Notes: generated by a model not told the origin, from the letters alone. DNA of 64,000 nt from Paenibacillus nanensis (GCF_003583765.1 NZ_QXQA01000002.1:186001-250000); one strand, 5' to 3'. Shown: positions 17,028 through 26,409, numbered from the stretch's first letter. Translations and numbers: made by a program.

Positions 17028-18611
17028 CTACTGCGAATTCGGTGTTTCCGCTTGGACAGGATTTGGCTCCGGTTTTTGCCATTTGCCGTTCATCCACGTC
17101 ATCAGGAACGATAAGCCCCCGAGAATAAGCAGAACGATCACTTTAAACAAGGCGTCCTTGCCGCTCAAATCCATAAAGATCGTTTTGCATGCGACGATCA
17201 CGAGCACCGCCGCGCCGAACCAGCGGAAGGTCCGCTCCCGGTAATAAGTGCCCCACAGCATCAGGATAAGCGCATATACAGCCCAAACAACGGACATGGT
17301 TAATCCCATGTATACCTTTGGCGAATCATCAAAATATTCCGTGAACACATTTTCAATCTGCCTAGCCATCAGACCGCCCACAATCAGGTGGGAAAGCAGC
17401 GCAAAAATTCGGGAGAAGATGCGTCCTGCCGCCGCGGACAGATCCTCGAATTTCAACGCCCTCGCATAGTAGAATCCAAGCGCGGCCAGCATCATCCAAG
17501 CGAGCGCTCCCCAATTGAGGAATGGCATATAGACGCCGAACCATTCGCCGCGCGGCGTGCTCCACGTAACCGCGTACCAGAACACGCCGAGGAAGAACCA
17601 GATAATGACCCCGAGAATTGTCGCCGCCAGCCAGCGTTTCACGGCGCCGAGCGCCGTTAGCATATAGGCGTATAAAGCCCACATAATGACATTAAACAGG
17701 ATGCCCTCGCCCAAGCTGTTAATCGCCATAAGCAGGAGCAGCACGCCGCCGAGCCCGAACGATGCCGCGGAGACCGATATCCGTCCGCTGAGCTTATATA
17801 CCGCGGCTCCCGCAATCAAATAAACAACGGATATAAAGAAGAGCGTATAGCCGTACTCCACATCGCCGTTCCAAATAATAAGAGCCCATATGCCGAACAA
17901 AATGCCGTTTGCCGCATTCAGATACAGGTCCAGCCCGTCGAAGCTCAATTTGTTTTTCCAGGAGGATGCGAATAGAGCGACCGTATAGAACAGGAACGCG
18001 GCGATCGCGTAACGAATCGGCATGCTCCATACCCCGTCCATCGGCGGCGAGAAATGAACAAAATAAACGATATACATGATCCAAGTGCCGGCAAAGCTGA
18101 TTATGCGGAGCTCCATCCAGCCTTTAATAATGCTCAGCGCGATAAATGCGATATTTAAAACAAGCAAATATAAGAACAGCGTAAACACCTGATCCGTTTC
18201 CGGCCTTAAAAGCAGCGGAGACAATAAGGCGCCGGCGATCGCGACATTCATCAGCATGCGCGACTGGAAACGGTGGGCGTACATCGTAATGCCGGCTGTC
18301 ACTGCAGTCATGCCGAGCAAAAGGAGAGTCGGCTCCCAGAACGCGTAATAAATTCCCGCGAATGAAAACGTAGCGTACAAAATACAAGCGCCGATGCCAA
18401 GCGTAATTTCGCCTGAAATGACAAGCGCCGGCTTCTGCGCAAGCTTCACCCCCGCGATGGACACCCCAATGCCAGCAAGCAGCCCAAATCCGATTTTCAT
18501 CGCGTTCGTGATCCATCCCTGCTCGATGGAGTACTGAAAGAGCGTAATAAACGCCGTCACAACAAACAACGCTCCGAGCAATGAAGTCCAATGTTTCTTG
18601 ATCGTATTCAT
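17028..18611 (-). CDS. DUF2339-like polytopic membrane protein
   Basis: A 527-residue protein with about 14-16 transmembrane helices and little else, ending in a short soluble tail. Hydrophobic repeats such as GFGLLAGIGVSIAGVKLA and FVVTAFITLFQYSIEQGW recall DUF2339 membrane proteins of unknown function. The frame is open 74 codons upstream, but the real ATG is the one overlapping the TGA of the upstream YwaF-type gene (ATGA), with GGGAGG 9 bases before it. The pair is therefore translationally coupled. No substrate can be inferred. Confidence 0.75.
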   Translation of the reverse strand: MNTIKKHWTSLLGALFVVTAFITLFQYSIEQGWITNAMKIGFGLLAGIGVSIAGVKLAQKPALVISGEITLGIGACILYATFSFAGIYYAFWEPTLLLLGMTAVTAGITMYAHRFQSRMLMNVAIAGALLSPLLLRPETDQVFTLFLYLLVLNIAFIALSIIKGWMELRIISFAGTWIMYIVYFVHFSPPMDGVWSMPIRYAIAAFLFYTVALFASSWKNKLSFDGLDLYLNAANGILFGIWALIIWNGDVEYGYTLFFISVVYLIAGAAVYKLSGRISVSAASFGLGGVLLLLMAINSLGEGILFNVIMWALYAYMLTALGAVKRWLAATILGVIIWFFLGVFWYAVTWSTPRGEWFGVYMPFLNWGALAWMMLAALGFYYARALKFEDLSAAAGRIFSRIFALLSHLIVGGLMARQIENVFTEYFDDSPKVYMGLTMSVVWAVYALILMLWGTYYRERTFRWFGAAVLVIVACKTIFMDLSGKDALFKVIVLLILGGLSFLMTWMNGKWQKPEPNPVQAETPNSQ

Positions 18612-19303
18612 CCTTTTATCCTCCCGTTGATCCAAAATGCAAGCTTTGACACGCCCAGCAGCAAAAGGCAAAGCCCAAAGGCGACCAGCTCCAGCTGGAG
18701 CAAATACCACGGCCACGGCGCAAGGACATCCAACAGCGATGCCGTACTCGGCTTGCGGGCCAAAAACATAAAGTTGGTTGTGCCTGTCACGATGTTGACG
18801 ACGGCCGCCGGAACCGCAAGCGCGTGGAGCCACAATAGAGCGGCGAACACGGAGCGGATCGTCGGGCGGTACCGTTCCACCGTGATCAAATAGACAGCCG
18901 AGGCGATAATGCCGATATGCGCGATAAAGAAGTGGAAGTAGCGGAAGTGCGGAAACGGCTCATCCAGATTAGGCGTCACCATCGCCTGCAGCGCGCCGAG
19001 CGTCCCTAAGAAAAAAACGATCGCGTACAGCTGCTTCACCCGGAACGCAAGCGCCGCCGCCGATATCAGCAAGGTCAGACTGCATAGCTGAAAGGGAAGC
19101 GAACCGGCGTTCCATGAATCTTCCATGACATAAGACAACTGCAGCGAAATTTCACAGACGACAAGCAGCAGCGCCATGCCAAGCCGGAACCGCCGGTTCG
19201 CTTTATCTCCCCGCAGACCCTGCCGGCCTATTGCAATAGCGGCAAATGCGACCACCGCAACGACCAGTGCTGCCGCATGCTGAGCCGAAAACATTTCAAA
19301 CAT
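18608..19303 (-). CDS. TIGR02206/YwaF family membrane protein
   Basis: A 231-residue protein with six or more transmembrane helices. Conserved-looking polar spots are LPFQLCSLTLLISA, FHFFIAHIGIIASAVYL and TGTTNFMFLARKPSTASLLD. This arrangement fits the YwaF/TIGR02206 family of unknown function. The ATG is chosen because GGATGGAGT lies about 8 bases upstream; an earlier ATG at 19336 has only a weak AGGT. The stop codon overlaps the start of the next membrane protein. Confidence 0.8.
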   Translation of the reverse strand: MFEMFSAQHAAALVVAVVAFAAIAIGRQGLRGDKANRRFRLGMALLLVVCEISLQLSYVMEDSWNAGSLPFQLCSLTLLISAAALAFRVKQLYAIVFFLGTLGALQAMVTPNLDEPFPHFRYFHFFIAHIGIIASAVYLITVERYRPTIRSVFAALLWLHALAVPAAVVNIVTGTTNFMFLARKPSTASLLDVLAPWPWYLLQLELVAFGLCLLLLGVSKLAFWINGRIKG

Positions 19304-19376
19304 TTGGCGCTCACTCCATCCCTGAACATTCACCATTTTAGTACCTGGTTACAAAACCGATTTTACATCTTTTTGC

Positions 19377-19414
19377 CATAAAAAAAATAGTACCAACATT
19401 TCATGGTACTATTT
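19377..19414 (-). terminator. Terminator of the DUF1904 gene
   Basis: AAATAGTACCA and TGGTACTATTT form an 11 bp stem with an 8-base loop; the minus strand then runs into eight T residues. It lies 12 bases past the stop codon. Confidence 0.9.
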
Positions 19415-19426
19415 CGCATTCGCCGG

Positions 19427-19765
19427 TCAGGCTTGTACAGCCTTTCCGTTTATGTAGTAGCTGTCTTCGCGGTAAGCGTGAAAGACAATCTCAATATCGG
19501 GGACACCCAGCTGCCGAACATGCCCGGTTACTGCTTCCGCGAAACGGTCCCGCGTCTGCTGTCCGCGCTCGAACCAGCCGACCTCGATGAGCGCATAAGC
19601 GGGATCGTCCGGCCCGTTTCCGAATACGTTCGTCGTATGCAAGCAGCTCATCGTAAAGTTATCCGTCCCGCAGCCGCATATTGCAGCCAGCTCTTCGGCT
19701 AGCGGTTGAGCGGCTTCCTTCAGCCGCTCAGCCGGTACGCCGCGAAATAAAAGATGAGGCATCAA
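19427..19765 (-). CDS. DUF1904 family protein
   Basis: A 112-residue soluble protein with the alternating pattern of a tautomerase-like fold: MPHLLFRGVPAERLKEAAQP, then NFTMSCLHTTNVFG and YALIEVGWFERGQQTRDRFA. It fits DUF1904, a small family of the tautomerase/MIF superfamily of unknown activity. If the second ATG is the start, the mature protein would begin with Met-Pro like other tautomerases. It follows the response regulator gene by 26 bases, so it may be the last gene of that transcript; a strong terminator follows. Confidence 0.8.
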   Translation of the reverse strand: MMPHLLFRGVPAERLKEAAQPLAEELAAICGCGTDNFTMSCLHTTNVFGNGPDDPAYALIEVGWFERGQQTRDRFAEAVTGHVRQLGVPDIEIVFHAYREDSYYINGKAVQA

Positions 19766-19791
19766 TCATACTCCCCTTTCCATTATCAAAG

Positions 19792-20472
19792 TCATGATTT
19801 GTCGTTTTTCTGATCGAGCAGCCCCATTTCCTTCACCTTGGCCGCCGCTTCCTTGGAACCTTCCAATCCCATCTTCTTCAAAATGTTGTTGACGTGGTTT
19901 TTAACCGTTCTCAGCGTAATAAACAGCTTTTCCGCGATTTGCGGCTGAGAGTAGCCTTCATGAATGAGTCCGAGCAGCTGCAGCTCGGAAGGCGTAATGA
20001 GATCGCTCATTTTTTTGGCCTCGAACTCCCGCTCTATCGCCTTCAATCGTCGGAACTCCTCGCGAAGCTGCTCCGCTGCAGCCGCGCTGATCGGCGACTG
20101 CTTGCGGTAAGCCTGCCGGATCGCCTCCGGCAGCTGCTCGAAGCTGCTTTTGATTTGATAATCGATTGCCCCCGCCTGGAAGGACCTTAGAATAAACTCC
20201 TTCTCTTCCATCGACGTCAGCATGATGACCCTCGCTCCCGTCGACATGGCCGCTTCCTCCGCCAGCCGAATGCCCTCGGGGCGGCCGTCCAGCATTATGT
20301 CCATCAGCACCACGTCAGCCGGCTCTTCGGCCGCGAGCAAAGCCTCGCGAAGCTCCTCGCCGCTGGATGCCGTCCATAGCATGGAGAAATCCGGCTCCGC
20401 GCTTAGAAAATGCGTAAGCCCCCTTTTCCAATCCGGATCGTCCTCCACTAAGCCGACTCGAATGATTTCCAT
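19792..20472 (-). CDS. NarL/LuxR-type response regulator
   Basis: A 226-residue two-component regulator. The receiver domain (1-120) has the acidic pair in GLVEDDPDW, the phosphoacceptor Asp58 in VVLMDIMLDG, and TSMEEKEF near residue 97. A helical linker precedes a GerE/LuxR helix-turn-helix (about 160-220: TPSELQLLGLIHEGYSQPQI, then LRTVKNHVNNILKKM). GGAG lies 8 bases before the ATG. Its gene follows the sensor kinase gene by 11 bases, so the two form a cognate pair. Confidence 0.93.
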   Translation of the reverse strand: MEIIRVGLVEDDPDWKRGLTHFLSAEPDFSMLWTASSGEELREALLAAEEPADVVLMDIMLDGRPEGIRLAEEAAMSTGARVIMLTSMEEKEFILRSFQAGAIDYQIKSSFEQLPEAIRQAYRKQSPISAAAAEQLREEFRRLKAIEREFEAKKMSDLITPSELQLLGLIHEGYSQPQIAEKLFITLRTVKNHVNNILKKMGLEGSKEAAAKVKEMGLLDQKNDKS

Positions 20473-20483
20473 TTTTATCGCTC

Positions 20484-21854
20484 CTATTCACCGCCGCGCT
20501 CCGCAAGCAGCGTTTTTTTCGGAAATGCGAGATAAAAGGTCGTGCCCTCTCCCTGTTTGGACCGTACGGTAAGCGAGCCTTTATGCTTGCGCATGACATG
20601 ATAGGCGTACGGCAGGCCGAGCCCGAAGTTATGCCCGGTTCGTTTGGTCGTGTAGAACGGCTCGAATACCTGCATGCGCAGCGAGCGGTCCATACCGGGA
20701 CCGGTATCGCGGATTTCGAGCACCAGCTCGCGCTTCGTCTCCGTGAGCGAGACGAAGAGGCTGCCTTCCTTCCCCATCGCTTCAATCGCGTTGTTCGCGA
20801 TGTTCGTAACCGCCTCGGACACTTGAGCGCGGTCAATCATCCCCGTCCAGCCCCTGCTCAGATTTGTGTGCAGGGCGATACTGCCAAGCGACGGCTTAAG
20901 CGCATGAAGCGCTTCCTCCGCAACGGCGGCCAAATCGGCTCTCTCGAGCCGCAGCGTAATATCCTCCGTGCGCCGATGGACCCGGGCGACCATCTCTTCC
21001 ATATGCCGAGACGCCGCCAGCACGGCCTCTACATCGGCCAGCAGCTCCTCTTGCTTGGTCTCTGCGGCGTATCGCTTCATTTTCTCCGCGAACAGCCTCA
21101 GCTTGCCGGCGTCATTTTTGATCGCGTGATTCAGCATGGCCGTGCCCGACGTAACCGCCCGCAGCGTGAAATCAAACCGTTTCCGGTCGATCAAAATTCG
21201 AATCCCCATAAAACCGTATGTAAATAGTCCTAATACGAATACGATCGTGCCCAAGCCTACAATCCAGGTATTATAGACCCACATCCGCAGCATCCCCATG
21301 CTCGGAAGCACGTAGTTCATAAACATGACGAACAGCACAGGCGGCAGTACCGCGAAGCATACCACCCAGTGCGTTCTGGCATAGATCGTCGGCGGCACCT
21401 TTTTGAACAGAACGAATGCTGTGCCCAAAAGAATATATGGCACCGCCCACCAGACGACGATATCAAACGTAATCGGATACGTTTCATTGTAGGACGGCGT
21501 AAACAGAACACATAAAATGACGGGGAGCAGCAGCACGAGCGGAAGGGCGATCGATACGCTCCGGCTTAATCGGACGCCGCGGTAGGCGACGGCAAACAGT
21601 ATAAAAAAATAAGGAATGCCATAATAGGAAAATACGGATGAGAACGCTTGCAGCTTATACAAAGCAAGCTGGGCGCTTTCGCTTGCGCCCGCTTCCGCCG
21701 CATACGACCGCCAGGAGGCGTCCAGCACCGCCGCCAAGGCGCCTGTGCCCCCGCTTAGCGCGAGCGCGCCCAGACGCCTGTTAACGGCGGAGCCTGGCTC
21801 AGAGAGCCATAGGATTGCCGCAATCGTACATAAAGCGATGAAGACAAATAACAA
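20484..21854 (-). CDS. Sensor histidine kinase with polytopic N-terminus
   Basis: A 456-residue kinase. About seven transmembrane helices (residues 1-222) form the sensor and no separate extracellular domain is visible. The phosphoacceptor is probably His243 in LNHAIKNDAGKL. The ATPase domain has N box NIANNAIEAMG, G1 EIRDTGPGMD, F box FEPFYTTK and G2 GLGLPYAYHVM. The H box differs from the common HE[LI]RTPL motif and has Asn-Asp after the helix turn. A TTG start is used, with GGAGG 7 bases upstream. The signal sensed is unknown. Confidence 0.9.
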   Translation of the reverse strand: MLFVFIALCTIAAILWLSEPGSAVNRRLGALALSGGTGALAAVLDASWRSYAAEAGASESAQLALYKLQAFSSVFSYYGIPYFFILFAVAYRGVRLSRSVSIALPLVLLLPVILCVLFTPSYNETYPITFDIVVWWAVPYILLGTAFVLFKKVPPTIYARTHWVVCFAVLPPVLFVMFMNYVLPSMGMLRMWVYNTWIVGLGTIVFVLGLFTYGFMGIRILIDRKRFDFTLRAVTSGTAMLNHAIKNDAGKLRLFAEKMKRYAAETKQEELLADVEAVLAASRHMEEMVARVHRRTEDITLRLERADLAAVAEEALHALKPSLGSIALHTNLSRGWTGMIDRAQVSEAVTNIANNAIEAMGKEGSLFVSLTETKRELVLEIRDTGPGMDRSLRMQVFEPFYTTKRTGHNFGLGLPYAYHVMRKHKGSLTVRSKQGEGTTFYLAFPKKTLLAERGGE

Positions 21855-21876
21855 AGTGCAGCCTCCTTCGGGAGTG

Positions 21877-22608
21877 TTATTCCTTCACTTCTATCGTAAT
21901 CGGCGACCATTCCGCGATAACCGTCTGGCCATGAGCGGATACGCTGCCCTCCGGCGTTAAATCCTTCTCCGTCATGATGCCAAGCGCTACGGTAAATTGA
22001 TTGAACTTCACCGGCGTATGTTGCTCTCTGCGAATTTCGGCGCCGTTCACGTAAAACACGACTTCGTCGGTCTGACGGTTGTACGTAATTTTGTACGTAT
22101 TGAACGCCCGCGGCTCGAACCCTTCGTTCGCTTCCTTGAAGACGCAGAAATATTTGGTGCGGTCGCTCTCCGGTACCGTAACGCCGGGGAAAGGCAGAAC
22201 CGCGTACACGCTGGCGTACTGGTCGTTGCTTACAAAGAAATCAAGCGCTCCGCCCGTTGTGAAATCAAGCAGGTTGAGCGAAACATAGCCGTCGTACAAA
22301 TCGCCGGGCGCCGTGCCCGACGTTCTTGACCGAATCTTCAGCTCGAAGCTGATCTCGCCGGATTCCGGCACGTCGACCGGCTTGGCGGAATAATACATAT
22401 GCTTGGCGTTGTCGAGAATTTGGATCTTGTCATGCTTGCGGCTGATCGTCGCTCTTGTGTACAAAATGCCGTTACGGACGATCACGACCGCTTCCGGCTC
22501 GCGGTATTGCCAGAACGAGCCGTCCGGCAGCGGGAACCCCCCGATCTTCCAAACTTCGCCTTCATTTAGTATCGTGTGAAAATCGCCTAGTGTCCATGTG
22601 TTGGTCAT
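21877..22608 (-). CDS. Beta-sandwich-like protein, possibly DUF6081
   Basis: A 243-residue soluble protein without a signal peptide. The pattern is beta-rich: WKIGGFPLPDGSFWQYREPE, ISFELKIRSRT, GYVSLNLLDFTTGGALDFFV, YKITYNRQTDEVVFYVNGAE. This suggests a concanavalin/LamG-like jelly roll. It may belong to the DUF6081 family, but I am not certain. GGAGAGG precedes the ATG. The gene lies 22 bases upstream of the sensor kinase on the same strand, so it may belong to that operon. Enzymatic activity cannot be judged; no catalytic residues are obvious. Confidence 0.55.
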   Translation of the reverse strand: MTNTWTLGDFHTILNEGEVWKIGGFPLPDGSFWQYREPEAVVIVRNGILYTRATISRKHDKIQILDNAKHMYYSAKPVDVPESGEISFELKIRSRTSGTAPGDLYDGYVSLNLLDFTTGGALDFFVSNDQYASVYAVLPFPGVTVPESDRTKYFCVFKEANEGFEPRAFNTYKITYNRQTDEVVFYVNGAEIRREQHTPVKFNQFTVALGIMTEKDLTPEGSVSAHGQTVIAEWSPITIEVKE

Positions 22609-22641
22609 TGTATGCCTCTCCTTGTATGCTGTTCGTGTTCG

Positions 22642-23556
22642 TCAGTGTAATGCGCCTTGCAGAATCAGCGCCGCCATCAATACCGTTCCGCACCGAATGG
22701 CTGCCTGCATTGAAGCCCCCATAAGCGGCAAATAAGCGGCGGACGGGTTATGCGATCCTAAGCGGCCATAAACCAAATATATCGGAATGGCGGTTACAAG
22801 AGCAAGCAGCGCATACAGCGGAAGCGCGCCGGTCAACGTGCATACGATTAACGCCGCGTACGCCAGCAGCATAAGGATGCGCGAGAACCTGAGCGCCCGC
22901 TCTTCGCCCCACACGACGACCAGCGTTTTTTTGCCCGCGCTGCGGTCCGCTTCCCAATGCAGGAAATGATGGTTGAACAAAATCAATGTCGTCAACAGCC
23001 CGATCGGAAGCGACAGAAGAAATGCCCGGTAATCCAGCCCGCCCGCTTGGACGTAATAAGAGCCCGCTACAGGAAGCACGCCGAAGGAAAGCAGAATGCC
23101 GATTTCGCTGTAGCCCTTGCCCCTGTATCCGAACCGGATCGGAGGCGCGACATAGAAATAGGCGATAAACGCTCCGGCGAGGGCGAACGCAAGCACCGCC
23201 CACCCGCTGGTTAGGCTAAGTATGATGCCGCATGCCGCCGCTATCCAGAACATAAGCCATGTGACAAAGCGGAAGCGCCCCAGGCTCCAGGTTCCGTTAG
23301 TCAAATAGCCGGAATTCGTAGAGATCGCCCCCTCCGTTCCTTTGGCGGCCGTATCCGTTCCATTCTTATAATCCCACAAATCGTTAATCATATTGGAAAA
23401 CAAATGCGCGGCGCCCGCTCCAAGCAGCGTGACCAGGAACAGGACGGGATGGAATTCGCCGGTCCACACGTACGCGCCGAGCGCCCCAAGCGCCACCGGT
23501 ATGAGCATTACGGGAATGACACGAAATCTGGAGGCTTTTAGAAATTGTTTAATCAT
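22642..23556 (-). CDS. UbiA/MenA-type membrane prenyltransferase
   Basis: A 304-residue integral membrane enzyme of the UbiA superfamily. Eight or nine helices are visible, with the first aspartate-rich motif NMINDLWDYKNGTD (near residue 57) and a second polar motif HHFLHWEADRSAGKKTL (near 195). The sequence between them, GYRGKGYSEIGILLSFG, resembles 1,4-dihydroxy-2-naphthoate polyprenyltransferase (MenA) of menaquinone synthesis. No other men gene is nearby, so a related prenyl transfer remains possible. It lies 21 bases after the DUF1836 gene on the same strand. Confidence 0.8.
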   Translation of the reverse strand: MIKQFLKASRFRVIPVMLIPVALGALGAYVWTGEFHPVLFLVTLLGAGAAHLFSNMINDLWDYKNGTDTAAKGTEGAISTNSGYLTNGTWSLGRFRFVTWLMFWIAAACGIILSLTSGWAVLAFALAGAFIAYFYVAPPIRFGYRGKGYSEIGILLSFGVLPVAGSYYVQAGGLDYRAFLLSLPIGLLTTLILFNHHFLHWEADRSAGKKTLVVVWGEERALRFSRILMLLAYAALIVCTLTGALPLYALLALVTAIPIYLVYGRLGSHNPSAAYLPLMGASMQAAIRCGTVLMAALILQGALH

Positions 23557-23577
23557 CGATGCACAACCTCTCTGTTC

Positions 23578-24285
23578 TCAAAAATTTCTTCTATATAAGG
23601 TAGCTTGGCAATAACGTCTGGCCAGCGCCTGCAGCTTGGCAGCCTGCACGGAAATGACCGCCACGAACAAAAAATTGCGCACCGCTTCCCGCTGGTCCGC
23701 CGTCAAATCCGGAACCGCATTCGCCGTTTTGGCCGCTTGCTCCCTCACCGTCTTCTCCAGGAGCTCCGTATTTAGGGAATCCCAAGCTTGCTGCCGGTTA
23801 AGCTCCTCGTACATCCCGGAGTAAAAAGCAAAGACGGACAACGGAGACAAACCCGCGGATTGAAACAGAATCGCAAACAGCCGCCTAATCGAGTCAAAAT
23901 CGAGATTCGCCTTCAAATCGTCGATCATCAGCAGCAAAGCCGTTTGGTCGAACGAATATTTTTTCCCTGCTCCCGGACATTCGAAATAAGGCTTAAAATC
24001 CCGCTTCACCCAATTTTGCATGGCGGATGCGGATAACGTAGAAAATTCGAGCAGCTTCCCTAAATCGGATATTTCATGTAACGAAAATCCTTTACGGACG
24101 CCGCAGCGCATCAGCTTCTCCGCAATGGAAGGCAGAGGACCGGGCGGCAGTCTTTCCGGATCCGCGCTTCCGTCGGCCCGTATCCATGCGCCGAACAATA
24201 TATCGGAAGGAGATTTCTCCCCCTTGCCGCAAAGGGACAGCAAAACATTCGCCAGCTCGAATCGAGAAAGCGAATAAGTGACCAT
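23578..24285 (-). CDS. DUF1836 domain protein, putative HTH regulator
   Basis: A 235-residue soluble protein matching the DUF1836 pattern: LPPGPLPSIAEKLMRCGVRK, then LEFSTLSASAMQNWVKRD and KKYSFDQTALLLMIDDLKAN. The first half looks like a MerR-type helix-turn-helix. The family is common in Firmicutes, with suspected but unproven regulatory roles. The ATG at 24285 has AGGTGAGA at good distance; the frame is open 13 codons further with no ribosome site. It is followed closely by the UbiA/MenA-type gene. Confidence 0.75.
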   Translation of the reverse strand: MVTYSLSRFELANVLLSLCGKGEKSPSDILFGAWIRADGSADPERLPPGPLPSIAEKLMRCGVRKGFSLHEISDLGKLLEFSTLSASAMQNWVKRDFKPYFECPGAGKKYSFDQTALLLMIDDLKANLDFDSIRRLFAILFQSAGLSPLSVFAFYSGMYEELNRQQAWDSLNTELLEKTVREQAAKTANAVPDLTADQREAVRNFLFVAVISVQAAKLQALARRYCQATLYRRNF

Positions 24286-24438
24286 ATCTCTCACCTGCCT
24301 GTTAATCCGTTCATATGAACTCATCTTATGCCTGTGAATGGCTATTGTAAAGCCTCGAAAATCGATGAGAATGACGTTTTCAGACCGATTAAATGCGTCT
24401 AAACGAACGTGAACCGCCTATAACGCTCCTTTTCGCAG

Positions 24439-24468
24439 TTGTCAGTACTTGTAATCTTTCGTTATAGT
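24439..24468 (+). promoter_or_regulatory. Sigma-A-like promoter of the CNNM/CBS gene
   Basis: TTGTCA and TATAGT are separated by 18 bases and end 47 bases before the start codon. The 5' leader between is AT-rich. Confidence 0.6.
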
Positions 24469-24515
24469 AAAGCATATAAAACTATAAAACATAAAAAGGG
24501 TAGTGAGAATCGAAA

Positions 24516-25838
24516 ATGGGTAGTAGTGACATATGGCTTAATTTATTCATGATTGCTCTTCTAATTTTTTTGACTGCTTTTTTCGTCGCGACGGAGTTTG
24601 CCATCGTTAAGCTGCGGGCGAGCCGGATCGAACAGTTGGTGCAGGAGGGCCGGAAGAACGCGCTTGCCGTTCAGAAGGTGACGAGCAATCTGGATGCCTA
24701 TCTGTCGGCGTGCCAGCTTGGCATTACGATTACCGCTCTCGGACTTGGTTTCTTGGGAGAACCGACAGTAGAAAAAATACTTTTACCCGTATTTGACGGC
24801 ATGGAAATGAACGAAGCGCTTAGCCATGCGCTGTCCATCGGTATCGCATTTATCGTCATTACGTTCATTCACGTTGTCGTCGGAGAGCTTGCGCCGAAAT
24901 CCTGGGCGATTCAGAAGGCGGAAGCGATTACCTTCTTAACGGCAAAGCCGATCATTTTTTTCCATAAATTAATGTATCCTTTCATTTGGCTATTGAACGG
25001 CTCGGCCAATGGGCTTGTTCGGATGTTCGGCCTGAAGCCGATGAAGGAGCACGAAGAGGCTCATTCCGAGGAAGAAATTCAATTGATTCTGAACGAGAGC
25101 TACCAAAGCGGCAAAATCAACAATACGGAATATGGCTATGTAAGCCGGATCTTCGCGTTCGATGAGCTGCTGGCCAAAGAAATTATGGTGCCTCGTACGG
25201 ATATGATTTGTTTATATACGAACTATTCGCTGAAGGATAACCTAGAAATTATCCGGAAGGAACAATATACGCGCTTTCCTGTCGCGCTAGAGAGCAAAGA
25301 CAATATCGTCGGCATGATCAATACGAAGCAATTGTTCCTGGAATACGATGTCGACAAAGAATTTGATCTGAAGAAGCTGATTCATCCCGTGCTTAGCGTT
25401 TCCGAGGTGACACCGGTCAAAATGCTCCTGAAGCGCATGCAGCAGGAACGCGTTCATATCGCGATTCTGGTAGACGAGTACGGCGGAACCTCCGGCCTGA
25501 TTACGATCGAGGATATTTTGGAGGAAATCGTCGGGGAGATCCGGGACGAATTCGATGCCGACGAACGCAAAGAAATCGAGCTGCTGGCGGACAATTGTTA
25601 CTTGCTTGACGGCAAAGTGCTGCTGGACGAACTCGGCGAGCTTACCGGCATGAATTTCGAAGAGGAAGACGTCGATACGATCGGCGGCTGGCTGTACAGC
25701 AAGCTGGTTGATCCGAAGCCAGGCAAGGAATATCAATACGAGCACTTAAAATTCATTATTCGTGAGACAAGTAAAAACCGGATTCGCAAAATCGAAATGC
25801 AAATCGAACAGCCTCAGCTGGAAGGCGAAACGGCTTAA
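24516..25838 (+). CDS. Hemolysin-C/CorC-type protein: CNNM, two CBS, CorC_HlyC domains
   Basis: A 440-residue membrane protein. The CNNM (DUF21) domain spans residues 1-190, with FLTAFFVATEFAIVKLRASR and ACQLGITITALGLGFLGEPT. Two CBS domains (about 210-340) follow, with KEIMVPRTDMICLYTNYSL and VDEYGGTSGLITIEDILEEI. A C-terminal CorC_HlyC domain ends the protein (about 350-430). CNNM proteins are implicated in magnesium or other divalent cation efflux; the 'hemolysin' label is historical. It is a monocistronic gene with its own promoter and terminator. Confidence 0.92.
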   Translation: MGSSDIWLNLFMIALLIFLTAFFVATEFAIVKLRASRIEQLVQEGRKNALAVQKVTSNLDAYLSACQLGITITALGLGFLGEPTVEKILLPVFDGMEMNEALSHALSIGIAFIVITFIHVVVGELAPKSWAIQKAEAITFLTAKPIIFFHKLMYPFIWLLNGSANGLVRMFGLKPMKEHEEAHSEEEIQLILNESYQSGKINNTEYGYVSRIFAFDELLAKEIMVPRTDMICLYTNYSLKDNLEIIRKEQYTRFPVALESKDNIVGMINTKQLFLEYDVDKEFDLKKLIHPVLSVSEVTPVKMLLKRMQQERVHIAILVDEYGGTSGLITIEDILEEIVGEIRDEFDADERKEIELLADNCYLLDGKVLLDELGELTGMNFEEEDVDTIGGWLYSKLVDPKPGKEYQYEHLKFIIRETSKNRIRKIEMQIEQPQLEGETA

Positions 25839-25852
25839 TGAATCAATAGACC

Positions 25853-25898
25853 AAAAGGTCTGCATGACGTCGAAAGGACGGGATGCAGACCTTTTTTT
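25853..25898. terminator. Bidirectional terminator
   Basis: AAAAGGTCTGCAT and ATGCAGACCTTTTTTT form a 13 bp stem around a 17-base loop. The U-run on the plus strand overlaps the stop codon of the convergent PPOX-type gene. Confidence 0.9.
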
Positions 25899-26409
25899 AC
25901 GCTTGCGGCACTTCATTCTCCTTCGCAGTGCGCCTTTGCACCACCAGCTTAAATACGGCTGTCCGGCTGCCCATCGAGGAACGGTAACGCTCGACATGCG
26001 ACCTTGCCAGCGGCGAATCATAGTAGCCCGGCACGTATTTATCCAGCATCGCCTGCATCGCCTCTGTCGCCTCCACGATATCCGGCACAGCCTCCATCCG
26101 GCCGAAAGCCATTACGCTCATGTAGGCGGTGTCCGTGTGGGCGGGAACCGGATGCGGCACCGTCCCGAAAGACTCGCTCACCGCTAAGCACGCTTCGTTA
26201 TGTTGCTCCATTACGCGCATCTTGCGCCCCTCCTCCGCTCCGTGGAAATAAAAAGCGCCGCGCTCCTTGATCCACACGAAGTTAAGCGGCACGACATAAG
26301 GCATGCCTTGATCGGATAACCCAAGGAAGCCGGTTTCGGCTTGCTCCAAAAAAGCTTCGATTTTTGATTCGTCCGTGCACTCGCGTTTTTTCATTCTGAC
26401 GGAAAACAT
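25897..26409 (-). CDS. Pyridoxamine 5'-phosphate oxidase-fold flavoprotein
   Basis: A 170-residue protein of the split-barrel FMN-binding family (Nim/PPOX-like). Visible features: [40 protein letters not shown] and the C-terminal [20 protein letters not shown]. Such proteins usually bind FMN or F420 and may reduce nitro or other small compounds; the true PdxH signature is absent. The ATG at 26409 is preferred because AAGGGG overlaps an earlier ATG. It is divergent from a MocR-type regulator, with TGTCACT boxes between them, which suggests regulation by that protein. Confidence 0.85.
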   Translation of the reverse strand: MFSVRMKKRECTDESKIEAFLEQAETGFLGLSDQGMPYVVPLNFVWIKERGAFYFHGAEEGRKMRVMEQHNEACLAVSESFGTVPHPVPAHTDTAYMSVMAFGRMEAVPDIVEATEAMQAMLDKYVPGYYDSPLARSHVERYRSSMGSRTAVFKLVVQRRTAKENEVPQA

